Origin: Cristatella mucedo
Taxonomy: Eukaryota; Bryozoa; Phylactolaemata; Cristatellidae
Direction: 5' to 3'
Assembly (NCBI GenBank): GCA_009760855.2
Contig: WPIO01000015.1
Location: 4,818,501-4,882,500, forward strand
DNA: 64,000 nt
Part shown: piece by piece, positions 45,212-57,700 of the stretch
Layout: each line of letters opens with the position of its first letter
How positions within the stretch are numbered: the stretch's first letter is position 1
Made by a program: the position numbers and the translations under genes
The notes under the pieces: model-generated
Database searches by the model: none
What the model saw: the letters and a program-made list of their open reading frames with translations, nothing else
Told to the model about the DNA's origin: nothing

Positions 45212-46905
45212 AAACGTTAATCATACCGCACACGTCGACGGCCTTATTCTAGATCTCGTGATCAGCAAGGATGTCCTCCCCACTGACCTTGTGGTTGTTG
45301 CCCGCTGACCCTCGCAGATCGTTGTTCGGTCTCGTTTACTGTTCTTGCTCCCCTGTACGTACGAGGTAACGTCGAACTTGTCAAACGACGTAACTTTAAA
45401 AAAAGCATTGACATAGACACATTTTTGAAATCTGTTTATGGCGCAGGTATTCTTGATGCATGCTCTCGTTCATTCTGTCGGTGTACTGAGTCGTTGAGAT
45501 TCTTTTCAATTTACAAAAAATCTCCTGAAGATGCGCCGGGTTAAGCGCAGGCTTGAACGTCGTTTCAAGAATTCGGAGTCGGATGCAGATCTAATAAATT
45601 TCAAAGACTTCCTTCGAGTGTACACATGGAAGCTTAAAAATGCCAAAGCTTTTTTCCCCACTCGAAAGCCGAATTCCTGCCAATCAAACCCTAAACAGAT
45701 TTATAAGACAGTAAACCATTTACTGGCCAATGCTGAGAGGTCTGACTCTCCAGATATTAAGGGCTCAGCCGAAAAGTGTTCAGCCTTCTTTACTGAAAAA
45801 ATTGTGCACATTCGTGCTTCCATAAAACCTCCTCCGACCAAAGCGAATGCGGAATCGCAGCCTGTGACCTTCCTTAAACGGTTTCCGAGGATTCTGCCTG
45901 CGATGTGGCTACCTTAATAAGGTTTCGCAAACAGAACTCGTCTCCTGAAGACCATATACCATCATCTCTGTGGTCTTCACTGGCAGACCAACTTAGCCCT
46001 GCCGTAACCAAGATTTTTAATGCTTGTTTGGGAAAAAGGGTCGTTCCCAAGCTCTTCAAATAGGCAATCATTAGGCCCATACTTAAAAAGCCTGGATTAG
46101 ATATAGAGGTCCTTGCAAATTATCATCCAGTTCCTTTCTTCCTTTCTTGTCAAAGATTCTTGAAAAAATTGTTGCTAAGCAGCGGGTTGAACAAATTAAA
46201 AAGAAAGAAATGTCAGAAACATTTCACTCTGGGTTCAAGAGGCAGCACTCACTGAAAATATTCTCCGTGTTAACAATGACGTTCTACGTGGCAACGATGA
46301 CGGAAATGTCACTGCCCAAGGCTAGTCTTCAAGTCCCAAAGGTTTGAGCACGTGTCTTCTTTGCTAAAAGAGCTAGTATGGATGCCGGTTGAACAACGGA
46401 GACAGAGCAAAGTTCTTACGCTGACCCACAAGGCCAAGATCACGGCTTGGCTCCTACGTACCTAGCTGAACTGCTGCACCAGTTTCAGCCTCTTCACGCC
46501 CTCAGGTCCTGTATGGACAATAAATTAGCTGTTCCACTCCTCCATTTAAAGACAGTTGGCGACACAAGCTTTAGCTCTGCAGGTCGTAGACTGTGGAATT
46601 CTCTTTTACAATTCTTACGCAACGGCAACTACTCTCCTGCTGCCGACTACGGCTCATCATTTTCAGCGGTCCTGAGCTGATACTTCCATGCTACTCACTA
46701 CCTCAACTGCTCTCCTGACTCTGCTATGCTTCCTTCCCACTTTCTCTTTATTGCGTGAGACGAAGTCTGTTGGCTACCGAATGGGTACCGAAAGCCACTT
46801 AGGCCGTGAGTGGGCTATGCAAAACTCTCCTGCGTAACACCCGCATAGTCTTTGTGGCTTTGTGGAGTTACAGACAGAGATACATTACATAATGTAACTT
46901 GTCTA
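45212..46905 (+). mobile_element. LINE-B copy, 5'-truncated and internally deleted
   Basis: It begins inside the endonuclease (DGLILDLVISKDVLPTDL, frame near 45230-45290). The region leading to the RT follows (45531-45917: CRVYTWKLKN-type, SPDIKGSAEKCSAFFTEKIV, PPPTKANAESQPVTFLKRFP) and the RT start (45950-46330: KIVAKQRVEQIKKKEMSE, FHSGFKRQHS). The RT core from motif A to YADD is deleted; the sequence resumes at about 46345 with the C-terminus LAELLHQFQPL, DNKLAVPLLHLKTVGDTSFS and RRLWNSLLQFL. The 3' UTR ends in GATACATTACATAATGTAAC at 46880-46905. Confidence 0.88.
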
Positions 46906-46959
46906 TATCTGTAACTAAAAAATCCACGAGGACTAATTAAAAAAATATCTGAACATTTA

Positions 46960-47082
46960 ATTCATTTTTATGGCGGTCTAAGCGAACTTAATCTCTGTCC
47001 AGGTGCTCCACATAGCTCCGCAGGGCTCGAGCCCACGACCTCGGTAGAGAAAGGCGAGCCCAACACCCCTAGGCCAAACCAG
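46960..47082 (-). mobile_element. SINE-1 copy
   Basis: Reverse order: ATTCATTTTTATGGCGGTC, AACTTAATCTCTGTCCAGGT, GGGCTCGAGCCCACGACCTC (B box), then GAGCCCAACACCCCTAGGCC (A-box side). It lies between two LINE-B pieces. Confidence 0.8.
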
Positions 47083-47084
47083 GG

Positions 47085-47265
47085 TGGCATTACACAAGAG
47101 AGTTTTCTATAGCCCACTCGGAGCTTTCGGTGGCTTTCGGTACGTAAACGGTAGCCCATAGACTTAATTTCACGTAATAACGAGAACGCATAAAGCATGG
47201 CTGAAAGTAGCTGCGTCAGGAGGGCAGTCGAGGAAGTGAGTAGCATGGAAGCAGCAGCTCAGGGC
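47085..47265 (-). mobile_element. LINE-B 3' UTR fragment
   Basis: GGCATTACACAAGAGAGTTT, TTTCGGTACGTAAACGGTAG and GAAGTGAGTAGCATGG match the reverse-oriented LINE-B 3' UTR at 39020-39170. Tail and coding parts are missing. Confidence 0.75.
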
Positions 47266-47269
47266 GTCT

Positions 47270-48780
47270 GAAAATGAGGTGCTCAGTCAGTCGCAGGAGA
47301 GATTGTAGATGTTGTAGCGTAATGGCTGTGGAAGTGATGCTACAGTCTGGGACATGATTGATCCTCTGACCACATGACCCGCAAGAGAAGTTAACCGCAT
47401 CGTCTTTGTTGACGTGGACTTTAAACATGGAGCGGGTGCCCCGCCCCGGAATGGCCGAATTTACGTCGCGCTGCGATGGTCGCCCGCACTCATAGCACGC
47501 TCGCTACGAGGGACCGGAGCTCATGCACAGAATTATGCGATCGGTGCTGAGTAAATTCGAGCGCACCGACTTCCGCGAGCATCGTCGTCGTCGTCGTCGT
47601 CACTCCGCACCCCTACCAAACCTGCACGAGAGTGAAACAACAATCCCTTCTTTCTAGCCTCTCACCTCCGAAGCTAAAGAGGGATGTCTTAGCAACGGCT
47701 CGCTGCCCAGCGTAATAGCAGCCGCAGCTAATCGGACCAAATACAAGCCGAGCCACCGATCAATGCAGTAGCACATTCTAAAGTGCGGTTACATCGTCCG
47801 AAACTTAATCGCAGCTGTTAGAAGGCTCTACGTGCGTTTCTGTGAACGCCTGGGTGTTTGTGCGCTTGTGCATCTGCGTTCGTTTCCGGCGTCGTCGGTG
47901 TCCGGCTGTAAGAGTGCGCGGGTTTCGCTGGCGGGCGCCTTAGCCCTGCGCGGAAAGCGCGTGCGCAAACTCCGCATACGAACGCCGAAGCATCGCCCTT
48001 TCGGTGGGCGCGAGGAAATTTTCAACCCCGGAGAAGCGACGCCCGCCGGCTGCAGGCAGAAGGCCTCGCGATCGCGACCTTTTACGGTTAGTCGAAGCAA
48101 GGCCTCTGGCTTATGGCAGTCGAAGCAGTCGGGCGGAAGTCGGGAGCGGCGCCCGGCGCTGGCGCTCGCTCGCCTTCGCGGTATACGCTTGCGAGTCGAT
48201 TGGGAGCGACGAAGCTGCGTCGCCGCGCCAAGCCCTTCGGCTGCGCATCGTCGCCGTGCTCCACGGGCCCAGACAAGCGACCGGGGCCTGCAGCGCACTG
48301 CTCCGCCGGTCTAGCCGCGAGCCACATCGTGCCCTCACCGTGCTGGCTGGTCCGGTCTCCCCTCGCACCATCTGGCCGAGCCAAACGACGCTCGCTTTCC
48401 GACTGCTATGCATCGCTCTCGCCTCCGCCGAACGGAGGGCCGCGCGTTTAGGAGACTTTATTTGCGGTCGCGAAAAGCGGAGCTGGCCGCCGTCGGCCCC
48501 CCGCGACGAGGTGAAAGCGCTTCTACGTTGGCCAGGCGTTGCACTCGCACGCGATCGGGCGAGCAGTTTCTCTTGGCGTTCCAGAGGGTGCCCGAAGCGG
48601 CAGCCGATTCGCACTAGCGCCGGCGGCCCGGGTTCAGCTGCCAACTGGCCAACCGGACGCATCCTTCCGTTGTCAAAAGCGAGCGAAGTCGAAATCGCCG
48701 TGCTTCTTTTTTCGCAGCGCAAGCTTATCCGCTTGCTCACGCTTATTTAACTAATATTATTATTATTAATGCGCCAAATT
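47270..48780. other. GC-rich region, no supported gene
   Basis: Frames of 156-248 codons cover 47828-48750 on both strands and in several frames at once, which is what high GC content produces. None shows a recognisable domain, and Arg/Ala/Ser dominate. A (TCG)6 run lies at 47582-47600. It could be a CpG island or the 5' region of a gene, but I cannot support one. Confidence 0.45.
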
Positions 48781-48784
48781 AACA

Positions 48785-48892
48785 GCCCGCCCGTTCGTGC
48801 CCTAGTAGTAATAATAGCAAATTTGTTATAGCTCTCTCAGATAACTCAATCTCTTTCTATCTAGGCACGTGACATTTGCTGCAAATTTCCTT
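48785..48892 (-). mobile_element. LINE-A tail fragment
   Basis: TAGTAATAATAGCAAATTTG, ATAACTCAATCTCTTTCTAT, CACGTGACATTTGCTGCAAA: the last ~100 bp of LINE-A in reverse orientation. A further AT repeat at 48753-48773 may be an older tail. Confidence 0.7.
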
Positions 48893-49182
48893 GCGGTCGT
48901 CGCTCTCTGCCGATCGTTGAGCGGCCAGGTTCTGCTGTGCTACGAGTTGCTCATCGTTAGTGCAGCAGCAGGCGTCCGTCTGGCAATCTCTCAGTGCTAT
49001 AGCCGTCGTGTGGGCAGCAACGGCGGTCCCGATTCGCTAGCCTCGGCTAGATACTTAGTCTCCAGCGACCGGCCACTGACTGACCGGCTCTTCTTTTCGC
49101 TATCGTTCTCCGCGAGCAAAAGTGGCAGATGGCGATGGCAGATGCTGCCCTGGGCTGCTCATATTTTCCGGTTTTTCTTTGT

Positions 49183-49288
49183 CTATGTAACGTAATGTAT
49201 CTCCGTCTGTAAGTCCACAAAGCCACAAAGATTTTGTGGGGTTACGCCGGAGAGTGTTTTGTATAGAGCACTCACAGCCTAAGCGGCT
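49183..49288 (-). mobile_element. LINE-B 3' UTR, short truncated copy
   Basis: TAACGTAATGTATCTCCGTC (tail end) followed by CACAAAGCCACAAAGA and GCCGGAGAGTGTTTTGTATA. The copy lies about 185 bp upstream of the start codon of the EF-hand/coiled-coil gene. Confidence 0.8.
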
Positions 49289-49471
49289 TGCAGCACTACG
49301 CCCCGCACTTACCGGTCACCTTTTTGCCGACTTGGGCCTTGGCAGGTCGGCGAAGCGGCTGCGTCCGACGAAGCGGCTTCTGTCTGGCATTAGCGCCGCC
49401 GGCTCGAGGAGCCCTTAGCCAGCCGGCCTGTCGCCGCGGCTGGCACCGCGACGTCTGTCGCCGCCTGCACC

Positions 49472-49691
49472 ATGGAGGCCGCTGCCGCCGTCTCGTTCGA
49501 CGTGCTGGACGTCGACTGCCGCGGCGCCATCGGGGCGGCTGCACTGCAGCACCAACACGAGCTCCTGCACGGCACGCCCATAGCGAGAGAGCATGCCGTG
49601 GCTGCCATCCGGGCCGTGTGCGGCAGTGACGCGCTGGCGGTCGGCCGCCGCGATTTCCTCGCCGTGCTGGAGGAGATGCAGAAGCGCCACG
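49472..49691 (+). CDS. Exon 1 of the EF-hand/coiled-coil gene
   Basis: Starts at CACCATGG, a strong Kozak context, and encodes residues 1-73. The donor G|GTCAGT follows 49691 in phase 1. [17 protein letters not shown] is the EF-hand-like segment. It lies in CpG-rich DNA. Confidence 0.72.
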
Positions 49692-51576
49692 GTCAGTAGT
49701 CGCGCCGCCGGCGACCGTGCTCTCGGGTTGTCGTCGTCTGCTGCTGCTGCTGCATCAGCAAGGCTGCTGTTGCCGCGGGACACGGTAGCTAGTGAGGTCT
49801 AGTAAGTCGTTGCCGGCTAGCCAGCCGGCGCTTTGGCGACCGCCAGCGGTTTGCTCCGTCTTGCAGTCACCAAAAGCCGGCCTGGCCACCTGGCATTCGC
49901 ATGCCTGGGGCGTAAAAGCTGCTAGTGCGTAGGGAGGCAGGGCAGGGCAGGGCAGGGCAGGGCAGGGCAGGGCAGGGCAGGGCAGGGCAGGGCAGGGCAG
50001 GGCAGGGCAGGGCAGGGCAGGGCAGGGCAGGGCACACCAGCAGCCCACGGTCATCAGGCGTCCAGCCTGTGCTTGCCGGGCGCTGGGGGCTTCGGGCAAG
50101 CTGCGGGCACACGAGCATGGCCGCGGCCTCACGCTACGAGCGGCGCCCGTTGCAGCCATGGAGATAGCTGCCAGCTGGGACTTCTCGCTGCTCGCCACCG
50201 AGGAGGGAACGATCAGCGTGGAGCAGGCCTTCTACCTGTTCAATGCCCTGCTGGCCAGTGGCTTCGTCACGTCGGCGTTCGGCACATTCCTGGAGAAGAG
50301 GCTGGCAGCACTGGCAGCGGTGGCGGCGGCGAGCGGCGGCAGCCTCGCTGTGCTGCGCTGGCACGAGATCCGACAGCTGCTGCTGCAGCTGCCCGACGTG
50401 AGCCTCGAACCGCCGCCGCTGCCGTCGGGTGCGTGCTGCCTGGCCGGCGTTGGCGACGACGGCTACGTCGAAGGTGGGACTGCTGCAGACGATGTTGACA
50501 GCAGCAATGGCGGCAGTGGAGGTCTGTCGGCAGCGGCCCGCCTCCAAGCTGAGGAACTGGAGAGGCAGCTGGCGCAGCTGACAGCTGAGCGCTGCGCTGC
50601 AGCTGCGGCAGCAGTCACCAAGCGGAAACTTGCAGATCGGGAGGACGAGGTGAGCGTACATTTAGCAGCAGTGCTTTATCTTTCCTCCTCCTAATTCTCT
50701 CTTCCTCTCTCTCTCTCTCTCTTCTGTCCCTCTCTCGTCTCTTTCCTATCTCCCTCTCTCTCTCCCTCTTCTCTCCCTCTCTTCTCTCTCCTCTCATCTC
50801 TCTCGTCTCTCTCGTCTCTCTCCTCTCTCACTTCTCTAACGTCTCTCTCTCTCTCTCTTGTTTCTCTCTGTCGTTCCCACTGCCTCTCTGTCTCATGCTT
50901 TCAATCTGTTTCTCCTCTCTCCCACTGTTTCGTGCTTGCCCGCTTGTTGAGCTGGGGCCGTGATAGACCATGAGGTAAGGTTAATGATCAAGGTCGTGGG
51001 TTCGAATCATGCAGCAAGCGATCCTTTATTGCCAACTGTACAAACCGTGGTGATAGCCGCTAAGGCTCTTCTGCTGCAATACAAAATGAAGCGGTAGAGT
51101 CAGCTAATATTTATTATTTATAAGATTCATTTGTGTTTGTGTAGAGCCCTAAGAGAACTGCATCTCTATCCAGGGGCTTTGCGCATGCCGCAGGACTCGA
51201 GTCTACGACCTGGTCGTGAAAGGCTGGCACCTTACCACTGAACAAAATCCAGGGATGAGAACTAATGGGGGCGGGGCGGGAGGGGAGCTTGCTGAGGCGT
51301 AGGTAGCTTGCTGAGGCGTGCGCCTTGAGCAGTGCACTCGAATATGGGTAAGTCGCCCTTTGGGACTACAGCTCCAAGTCAAGCATGTGCTTACCTCCCA
51401 CCAGTGAGGCACCTGCTGGTCACTTGGTGCAAAATGTCTCAGCTGTGTGGATGAAGGTGCATCGACATTTGTACCCAGCTCCTTTAGCAGTGCTTGTCTG
51501 AAGCCTCTGCAACCGAGGCATGCCATAATAGGACGAGCGGCAAAAAATGTGGCAATGGCAACACCAACGAGCCCCA

Positions 51577-51664
<88 letters not shown>

Positions 51665-51701
51665 GGTGTGTGTGTGTATGTGTGCGGGTGTGTGTGTGTG
51701 G

Positions 51702-51780
<79 letters not shown>

Positions 51781-54700
51781 TGTATGTGTGTGTGCGTGTC
51801 TTGATGTATACGTGTGAACAAAAGATGTTCACCTGCGTGGGTCACTGTGAGAGAGCCCTCTGTACGACCTGTCGTCGGGCTTGACCGAGCAACAAGCCTG
51901 CTGGCTGCAACACCAAGCACTTTGTTCTTCAAAAGCACGCTGGCCAAGCCCAGTCTTCGTACTCTAGACGGCTGCTGTCGTCGAGCGATCTAGCAGTCCT
52001 CTCCCTAGTACTCCTCCGGCAGCACTTATATTACATGCACGGCTTGTTTTGCACTGTCGTGTTTTGCATTGTTCTTCCGAGCCCGCCCGACCGCTGGCTG
52101 CAGTTTGTGGTACATGGATGTCCCCACAGATGCCCCCAATGCACGGATTTGGGCCAGACTGCATGGATTTTCGCCAGACTGCCGAGTCATCGTCTGCCCT
52201 TCCACGACTCAAGAGCTTGCGGCTGCTTAGGCAGTCTGTGAGCCCTCGTAGGGTCTCAGCCCAGCTCTCACAGACTGCCGAGTCATGTTCCTTCAAAGTC
52301 ACCTTGATGTACAATATCCTGGGGCTCGTGTCAGGCTGCCGGCATATGCACTCGGTGCTAATACAACTGGAGGCAGTTTTTTAATTGAATCCGTATATTT
52401 AAACTGAAGCCTCTATCGAATCTCTTGCTCTGAATCGGTGAAGAGGCATCTAGCTTAGCTTAGACATACCATGTGAGAAGCCACGCCTCCACGAGCCGAC
52501 GAGCCGCTCGGAGGCTGTGGAATGCTGCAGCACGCCTTCTTGCATTTTCGAAATAGCAGTTATTTGAATACTCGTTCTCTGCCTTCGGAGGGAGAAAGCT
52601 TGACGCACTGACAGACTTGACGCACTGACAGGCTTGACGAATTGCAGTAGGAGCGTGCACACCTGCGACTGCCCGGCTGGTCTGCGGCTGGTCAGGTGAC
52701 AAACGCACCATCCCACTGTGGGCCTAGGGTCATTTCATCCTGCTATCTTGCTGCTGCATGCCACGACGTGGCCTCGAAGAGCGGCTCCGGAGCATGTTCG
52801 ATTAGCGTCTGTCCAGTAGTGTCTAACTATTGTAGGGCGGCGACGAAGTAGCCAAACAGCGAATAGAGCACGCCGAGGCGCTGCGCTCGGGTGCTCGGAC
52901 GAAGCTACTCAGGTGAGGGGAGCCGCCACGCCACCTCTGCCGCTGCCAAGGTCGTACTGGACGGATTCGCGGTGCTCGCGTTCGTTGAGGTGTTCGCTTC
53001 TGTCGAGATGGTGTGTCGCGTTGCGCTATGCTTTCGCCCGGTTCGAACATGGACGGCCACCGCTTCTTGTGCCTCTGCGCAGACAGAATGCTGGCAGTTG
53101 TTCTTGCACCAACCGAGAGCGCCGAGCTTTTGTCCGTGTCGAGCATTTTGACAGGCGTAGAGTACATTCGTCCATATTGCTTCAAGTTATAGTGGCTACT
53201 ATGTGTTGAGTGCCGTAGCTTTGTTAATAATATAATAATAATAATAATAATGCACTTGATAAAGCGCCCTCAGAGAACTTAACCTTTTTCTAGGCGCTTT
53301 ACATTTGCTGCAAAGTGAAATGCAATTGAATGGTAAGTCAAATCATGCTTGAAAAACAAACAAAACGAATAATATAGTTAGGGGTGACAAGCACAGGGTC
53401 AGCATGCAAATGTGGTTAGTGGCAGCATGCACAGTGTCAGCACGCATAAGCACATCAAGGACGAATCACAGGGACCCACTAAATGCTGTCCTAAATAGGT
53501 GTGTTTTTAAGTTCTTTTTAAAAGTGGTCAGGTCAGGGGATGTTCTGACGCAGGTCGGGAGGGAGTTCCAGGCTTTGGGAGCATACGAACTAAATGCACG
53601 GTCTCCAAAGGATTTGAGGTTTGTACGAGGTATTTGTAGACTGTTGGATTCCGAAAAGCAAGTGGTACGATGCTTGGCCTGGTGGGGGGGGGGGAGTAAA
53701 TCTGAGAGATAGGCTGGAGCCAAAGAATGAAGTGACACAAAAGTGAGCGACAAAACCTTGAAGTCAATCCGAGTTGCCGTTGTTGCAACTCTTGCATACA
53801 TAAGCATTTAGATAAATAATAATGATTCAGTAACGTTCACTTTTCATGTCACCTTTCAATGTAGGGCAAACTTTCTGTGCTCCGTCTGCACGTCGTGAAG
53901 TATGTAGACAGTAGACCATGAAGGGCTAATCATTTCCGGTATGGTAATCAAAGTAATCATTTCCAGTATGCAATGGATACGTGGCTGTGGGGTTAATGGC
54001 GAACAGAAAGTCTGCTGGGTGGTCTGCCATTGGTGTCTCAGACCATTGTGAAGCATACCAACCACAGCATACATACATGCGTACGTACTTTTTTCTCTAT
54101 CCTGCTCCCCTGTACTTTTAAACTTGGACTGCAATGCTAGCCGACCATCCAGCTGTCGGCATTCCGTCTGGTGCTGTGCTGTACTGGCAGTTGACAACCT
54201 GCCGATCAGACTCTAGGCAGTAGTTTTCTAGCGCCCTCCATGGCGTTCCTCGCAGGTAATATGCTGAAAGGGCCGTATTGCTAGAACTTGTGCCTCTGAG
54301 CATGCCTTTGGCTCCCCAAGACAAAAGACACTATCTTTTCTATCAAGCAATGCAGTGCTCTCTCTGGTTGTGGCACTCCAGACATGTGTCTGCAGATTTA
54401 AGCCTGCACTAGTTTGCACAATCAGCGAAATTTAATCTGCTTTGTATGTGCTTCTTCCCTTTAATGCCTCTGTGTTTTTTGGTATGTCTTTTATGGTGTG
54501 TCATGCCGTAGGGGTAGTTCGATTGGGCTGTTTCTTAGCTTTTGCTGTATTTAATCATTGCCGACTTGTGGAGTCTCTAGAATGGCAGGGATCTTCCTTT
54601 TGTTATCGGCCTTGGTCAGCTTCACTTGAATAAGGAAAGCAAAGTGAAAGTGCCAGTTTGCGTGTGACAGTTTGACAGTGAGAAGCCACTTGAAAACTAG

Positions 54701-57700
54701 TGCAGGTTTGCGATGCCCGAAAAGAGTACCATCCCGTTTAGTTTTTAACAGTTGGTTTTTAAAACGTCTCACATTGATGGCTGCCAGCAGGGAAAGGCAA
54801 GTTCATCAGCAATTATTTCATCGAAAAATTAATTCATCAAAAATTAATTCATAAAAATTATTTCATTTAACATTATTTCATCAACAATTATTATTTCATC
54901 AAACCTCTTTTATTGCAAAAAGTGACCGAAAATAAAACCCACAGTGCAATCGAGAAAATGAGATATGTACAAATGAGGACAAAAACAAGGAAAGCGAATG
55001 CAAAAGCAAAAAGCAAATCAAACTTTACCAGTGTTTCGATCCCATCTCAGTTGTTCTTCAAATGCTCAGCCCTCTGCTCACGACGATTCAGGCGAAGGTT
55101 TCTGGCGATTGAACGTAAGTAGTCGAGTTGCGACATTTCTCCGTAGCATTGTACAGTGTTCCAAAAGCGATTGCCAAGCAGGCAGTCTATGTGTGTGTGT
55201 TATTGTGTTTATGAGTTTGATTGTGTGTGAGTGTGTGTTGCATGCACATGTTGGCGTGTGTGCTTAGAGGCTGTGTGCATACAAAACTGCCGTTTTTATT
55301 GAGTGTAGGTCTGCTACACCGGCACAGTGGTAAGGAGCTAGTACTTGATAGCTCAGGCTGTGGGTCTGAGTCTTGCAGTGGGCAATTGCAGAGTTGCCTG
55401 CTACGAGGTGGCGAGTGAATGCTGCTAAGGCTCACATGCCATTATAGAAATGTGGCTGCGAATTTATGATGATGACGATCGCTGTATTTTACTTTTGTGA
55501 TTCTTTCCTTGTAGGTGGGAAGAGGAAGGCCTGAGTGGCATGTTGAACGATGATAGCAGGGCCAGGGCTGCAGGTCTGCTGTACCTGACGAAGACACGCA
55601 GTAACCCCGATCTGGTGGAAGTTTCATGCATACAAGAGAGAAAGTACGACTCTCTGAGGAAGTTGCTTTTGAAGTCATTGGCTAGGACGAACCATGGTAA
55701 GCCTTTCCCGAGTGGAAGTTTCGTACCTGAGAGTTTTGATCATACTGGCTACATACTATCTGCATGTATGAATATGTATAAGTATGCCTGGTGAGGGAAT
55801 TTGCATTGGTCGAGGCAGCTGTGGTGACAGCAACAGGAGCCTTGGGTCATGTGGTCTGATAACACCGTGGCGTTAGTTGGCTGAGTCGCCGTAAGCATTG
55901 GTGGACTGGCAGGGCTGACCATGGCCACTTTGGAAGCACTAGGCCTTGGGTTCTATCGGGACAAAGCAGATGACCGTGACAGACAGAGCTGATAGTGTAC
56001 AAAACATGTTCACCGGTATCGAGGCTTAGGCACGAGTGTGGTGGCATTGTAATAATTATTACTTCATTTGTATATTACCCGAAGAGTACTTAATCTCCAC
56101 CCAAGAACAACTGGCTACAATAGAACCATAACCGAAGGGTTAGCTACATGCATCAAGCAAACGAACGTAAACAAGTATCATGCTTAGGCCAGCATGCTAA
56201 GCTAAAGCAACATGAAGACATTCGTGGCCACCGGTTAGTACGACCTCTGGCTAGTAACATGCACTGAATCATGCACACGCGCACAGCTCACACCTCAACT
56301 TAATAAAACAGTCAAGTTCTCCGAGACGAAGGGAAAGCCGACCAGAGCAGATGGATCTTTTTCTGAGACTTAAAAGAGGCTTAGTCATTGCAGGTAGTGA
56401 CCGTAGCTGGAGTGCGTTCCAGACTTTTGGTGCACAGGAGCTGAAGGCTCGATCACCGATAGATTTCAAATAAGTGCAAGGGACGATGAGATGATCAGAT
56501 GGTGAGGAGAGGGTGGGTGCAAGAGCAGGTGACTGGAGGAGCAAGGATAGCAGATAGGCAGCCTGGTGTTTGCCAGTGAAGTGACCTGTAAGCCAGATTG
56601 AGGATCTTGAACTCGATTCGAAGCCTGAAAGGGCACTAATGAGCTCTGCCAGAAGTAGTGTGATATGGCAGCCACGCCTCTGACAGCAGACCAGATGAGC
56701 CGCCGAGTTTTGCACCAGTTGCAGGAAATTAGGGGAACAGGTTAAGGGTCCTGAATAAAGGGAATTTCAATAATGTAGATGCAATGTCTCAAACGCCTGA
56801 GCTAGTCATGCTGTCGTACTCTCTTGAAGTCTGGATTTATCGTCGTTCCTTGTCTGAAAGTCGGTGGACTTGACAGCGAAGAAAGTCTTTCCAGCTCAAT
56901 CACAAGTCGTTTTGGAATAGTACGCCTAGGTTAGGGACCGACCTCACCTGAGTGGGCTTGGCTTGATAGTAGACGTATGCCTTTGTAAATTAGAACCAGA
57001 TAATTTTTAGTTCGTGATGAATGCTGCCCTTAGGTCGATCTCTACGTCCGATGATTTCAGCTAAATGCCCTTGAATGGCTCCCCGTCGATCAATAGAGAC
57101 AGAAATAATAATAATAATAATAATGCACTTTATTAAGTGCCCTTAGAGAACTCAATCTCTTTCTAGGCGCTTTACAGTTGCTGCAATGGAAGCGCGATTG
57201 AAGGGTGAGTAATATCATACTTGATAAACATGAATAACATGGTTAGGGGTGACATGCACAGGGTCAGCATACACATGTTGTTAATGGCAGCATGCACAGT
57301 GTCAGCACGCATAAGCACATGAAGGACGAATCACAGTGACCCACTAAATGCTCTCCTAAATAGATGCGTTTTCAAGTTCTTTTCAAATGTGGTCAAGTTA
57401 GAGGATGTTCGGATGCATGTCGGGAGGGAGTTCCAGGCAATGGGAGCATACAAATTAAATACGCAGTCTTCAAAATTTCCTACTCTTACTGACAAGGCGT
57501 GACATGGCTTTGGCCCTTGAAACATAGCCCGATTTTTTTTACCAGTTTTAAGCCTCCTTGTGGCTCCAGGTTCTCTTTCAAAAACAACTTAGCTGTTCAA
57601 TGCCTTAGCTTTCAGACTTGCATCGAGACATCTTCTGACTTGACCACATTTAAAAAGAAGTGCCTATTTATAACAGCATTTAGTGGGTCCCTGTGATTCG

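Larger units (their letters stand above)
51805..52830. other. Remainder of intron 2
   Basis: Holds an inverted repeat at 52230-52279 and a 17-bp tandem repeat at 52599-52643. No further exon was recognised, though a small one could be missed. Confidence 0.4.

Noticed and set aside
47828-48750. Open frames of 156-248 codons on both strands
   Set aside because: Several frames on both strands are open over the same GC-rich DNA, composition is Arg/Ala/Ser-biased, and no domain or splice structure was recognised.
49936-50034. CRISPR-like or binding-site array
   Set aside because: Units are contiguous five-base repeats without spacers; it is a microsatellite in a eukaryotic intron.
51203-51947. 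Thr/His- and Cys/Val-rich proteins
   Set aside because: Translations of the (GT)n microsatellite in intron 2.
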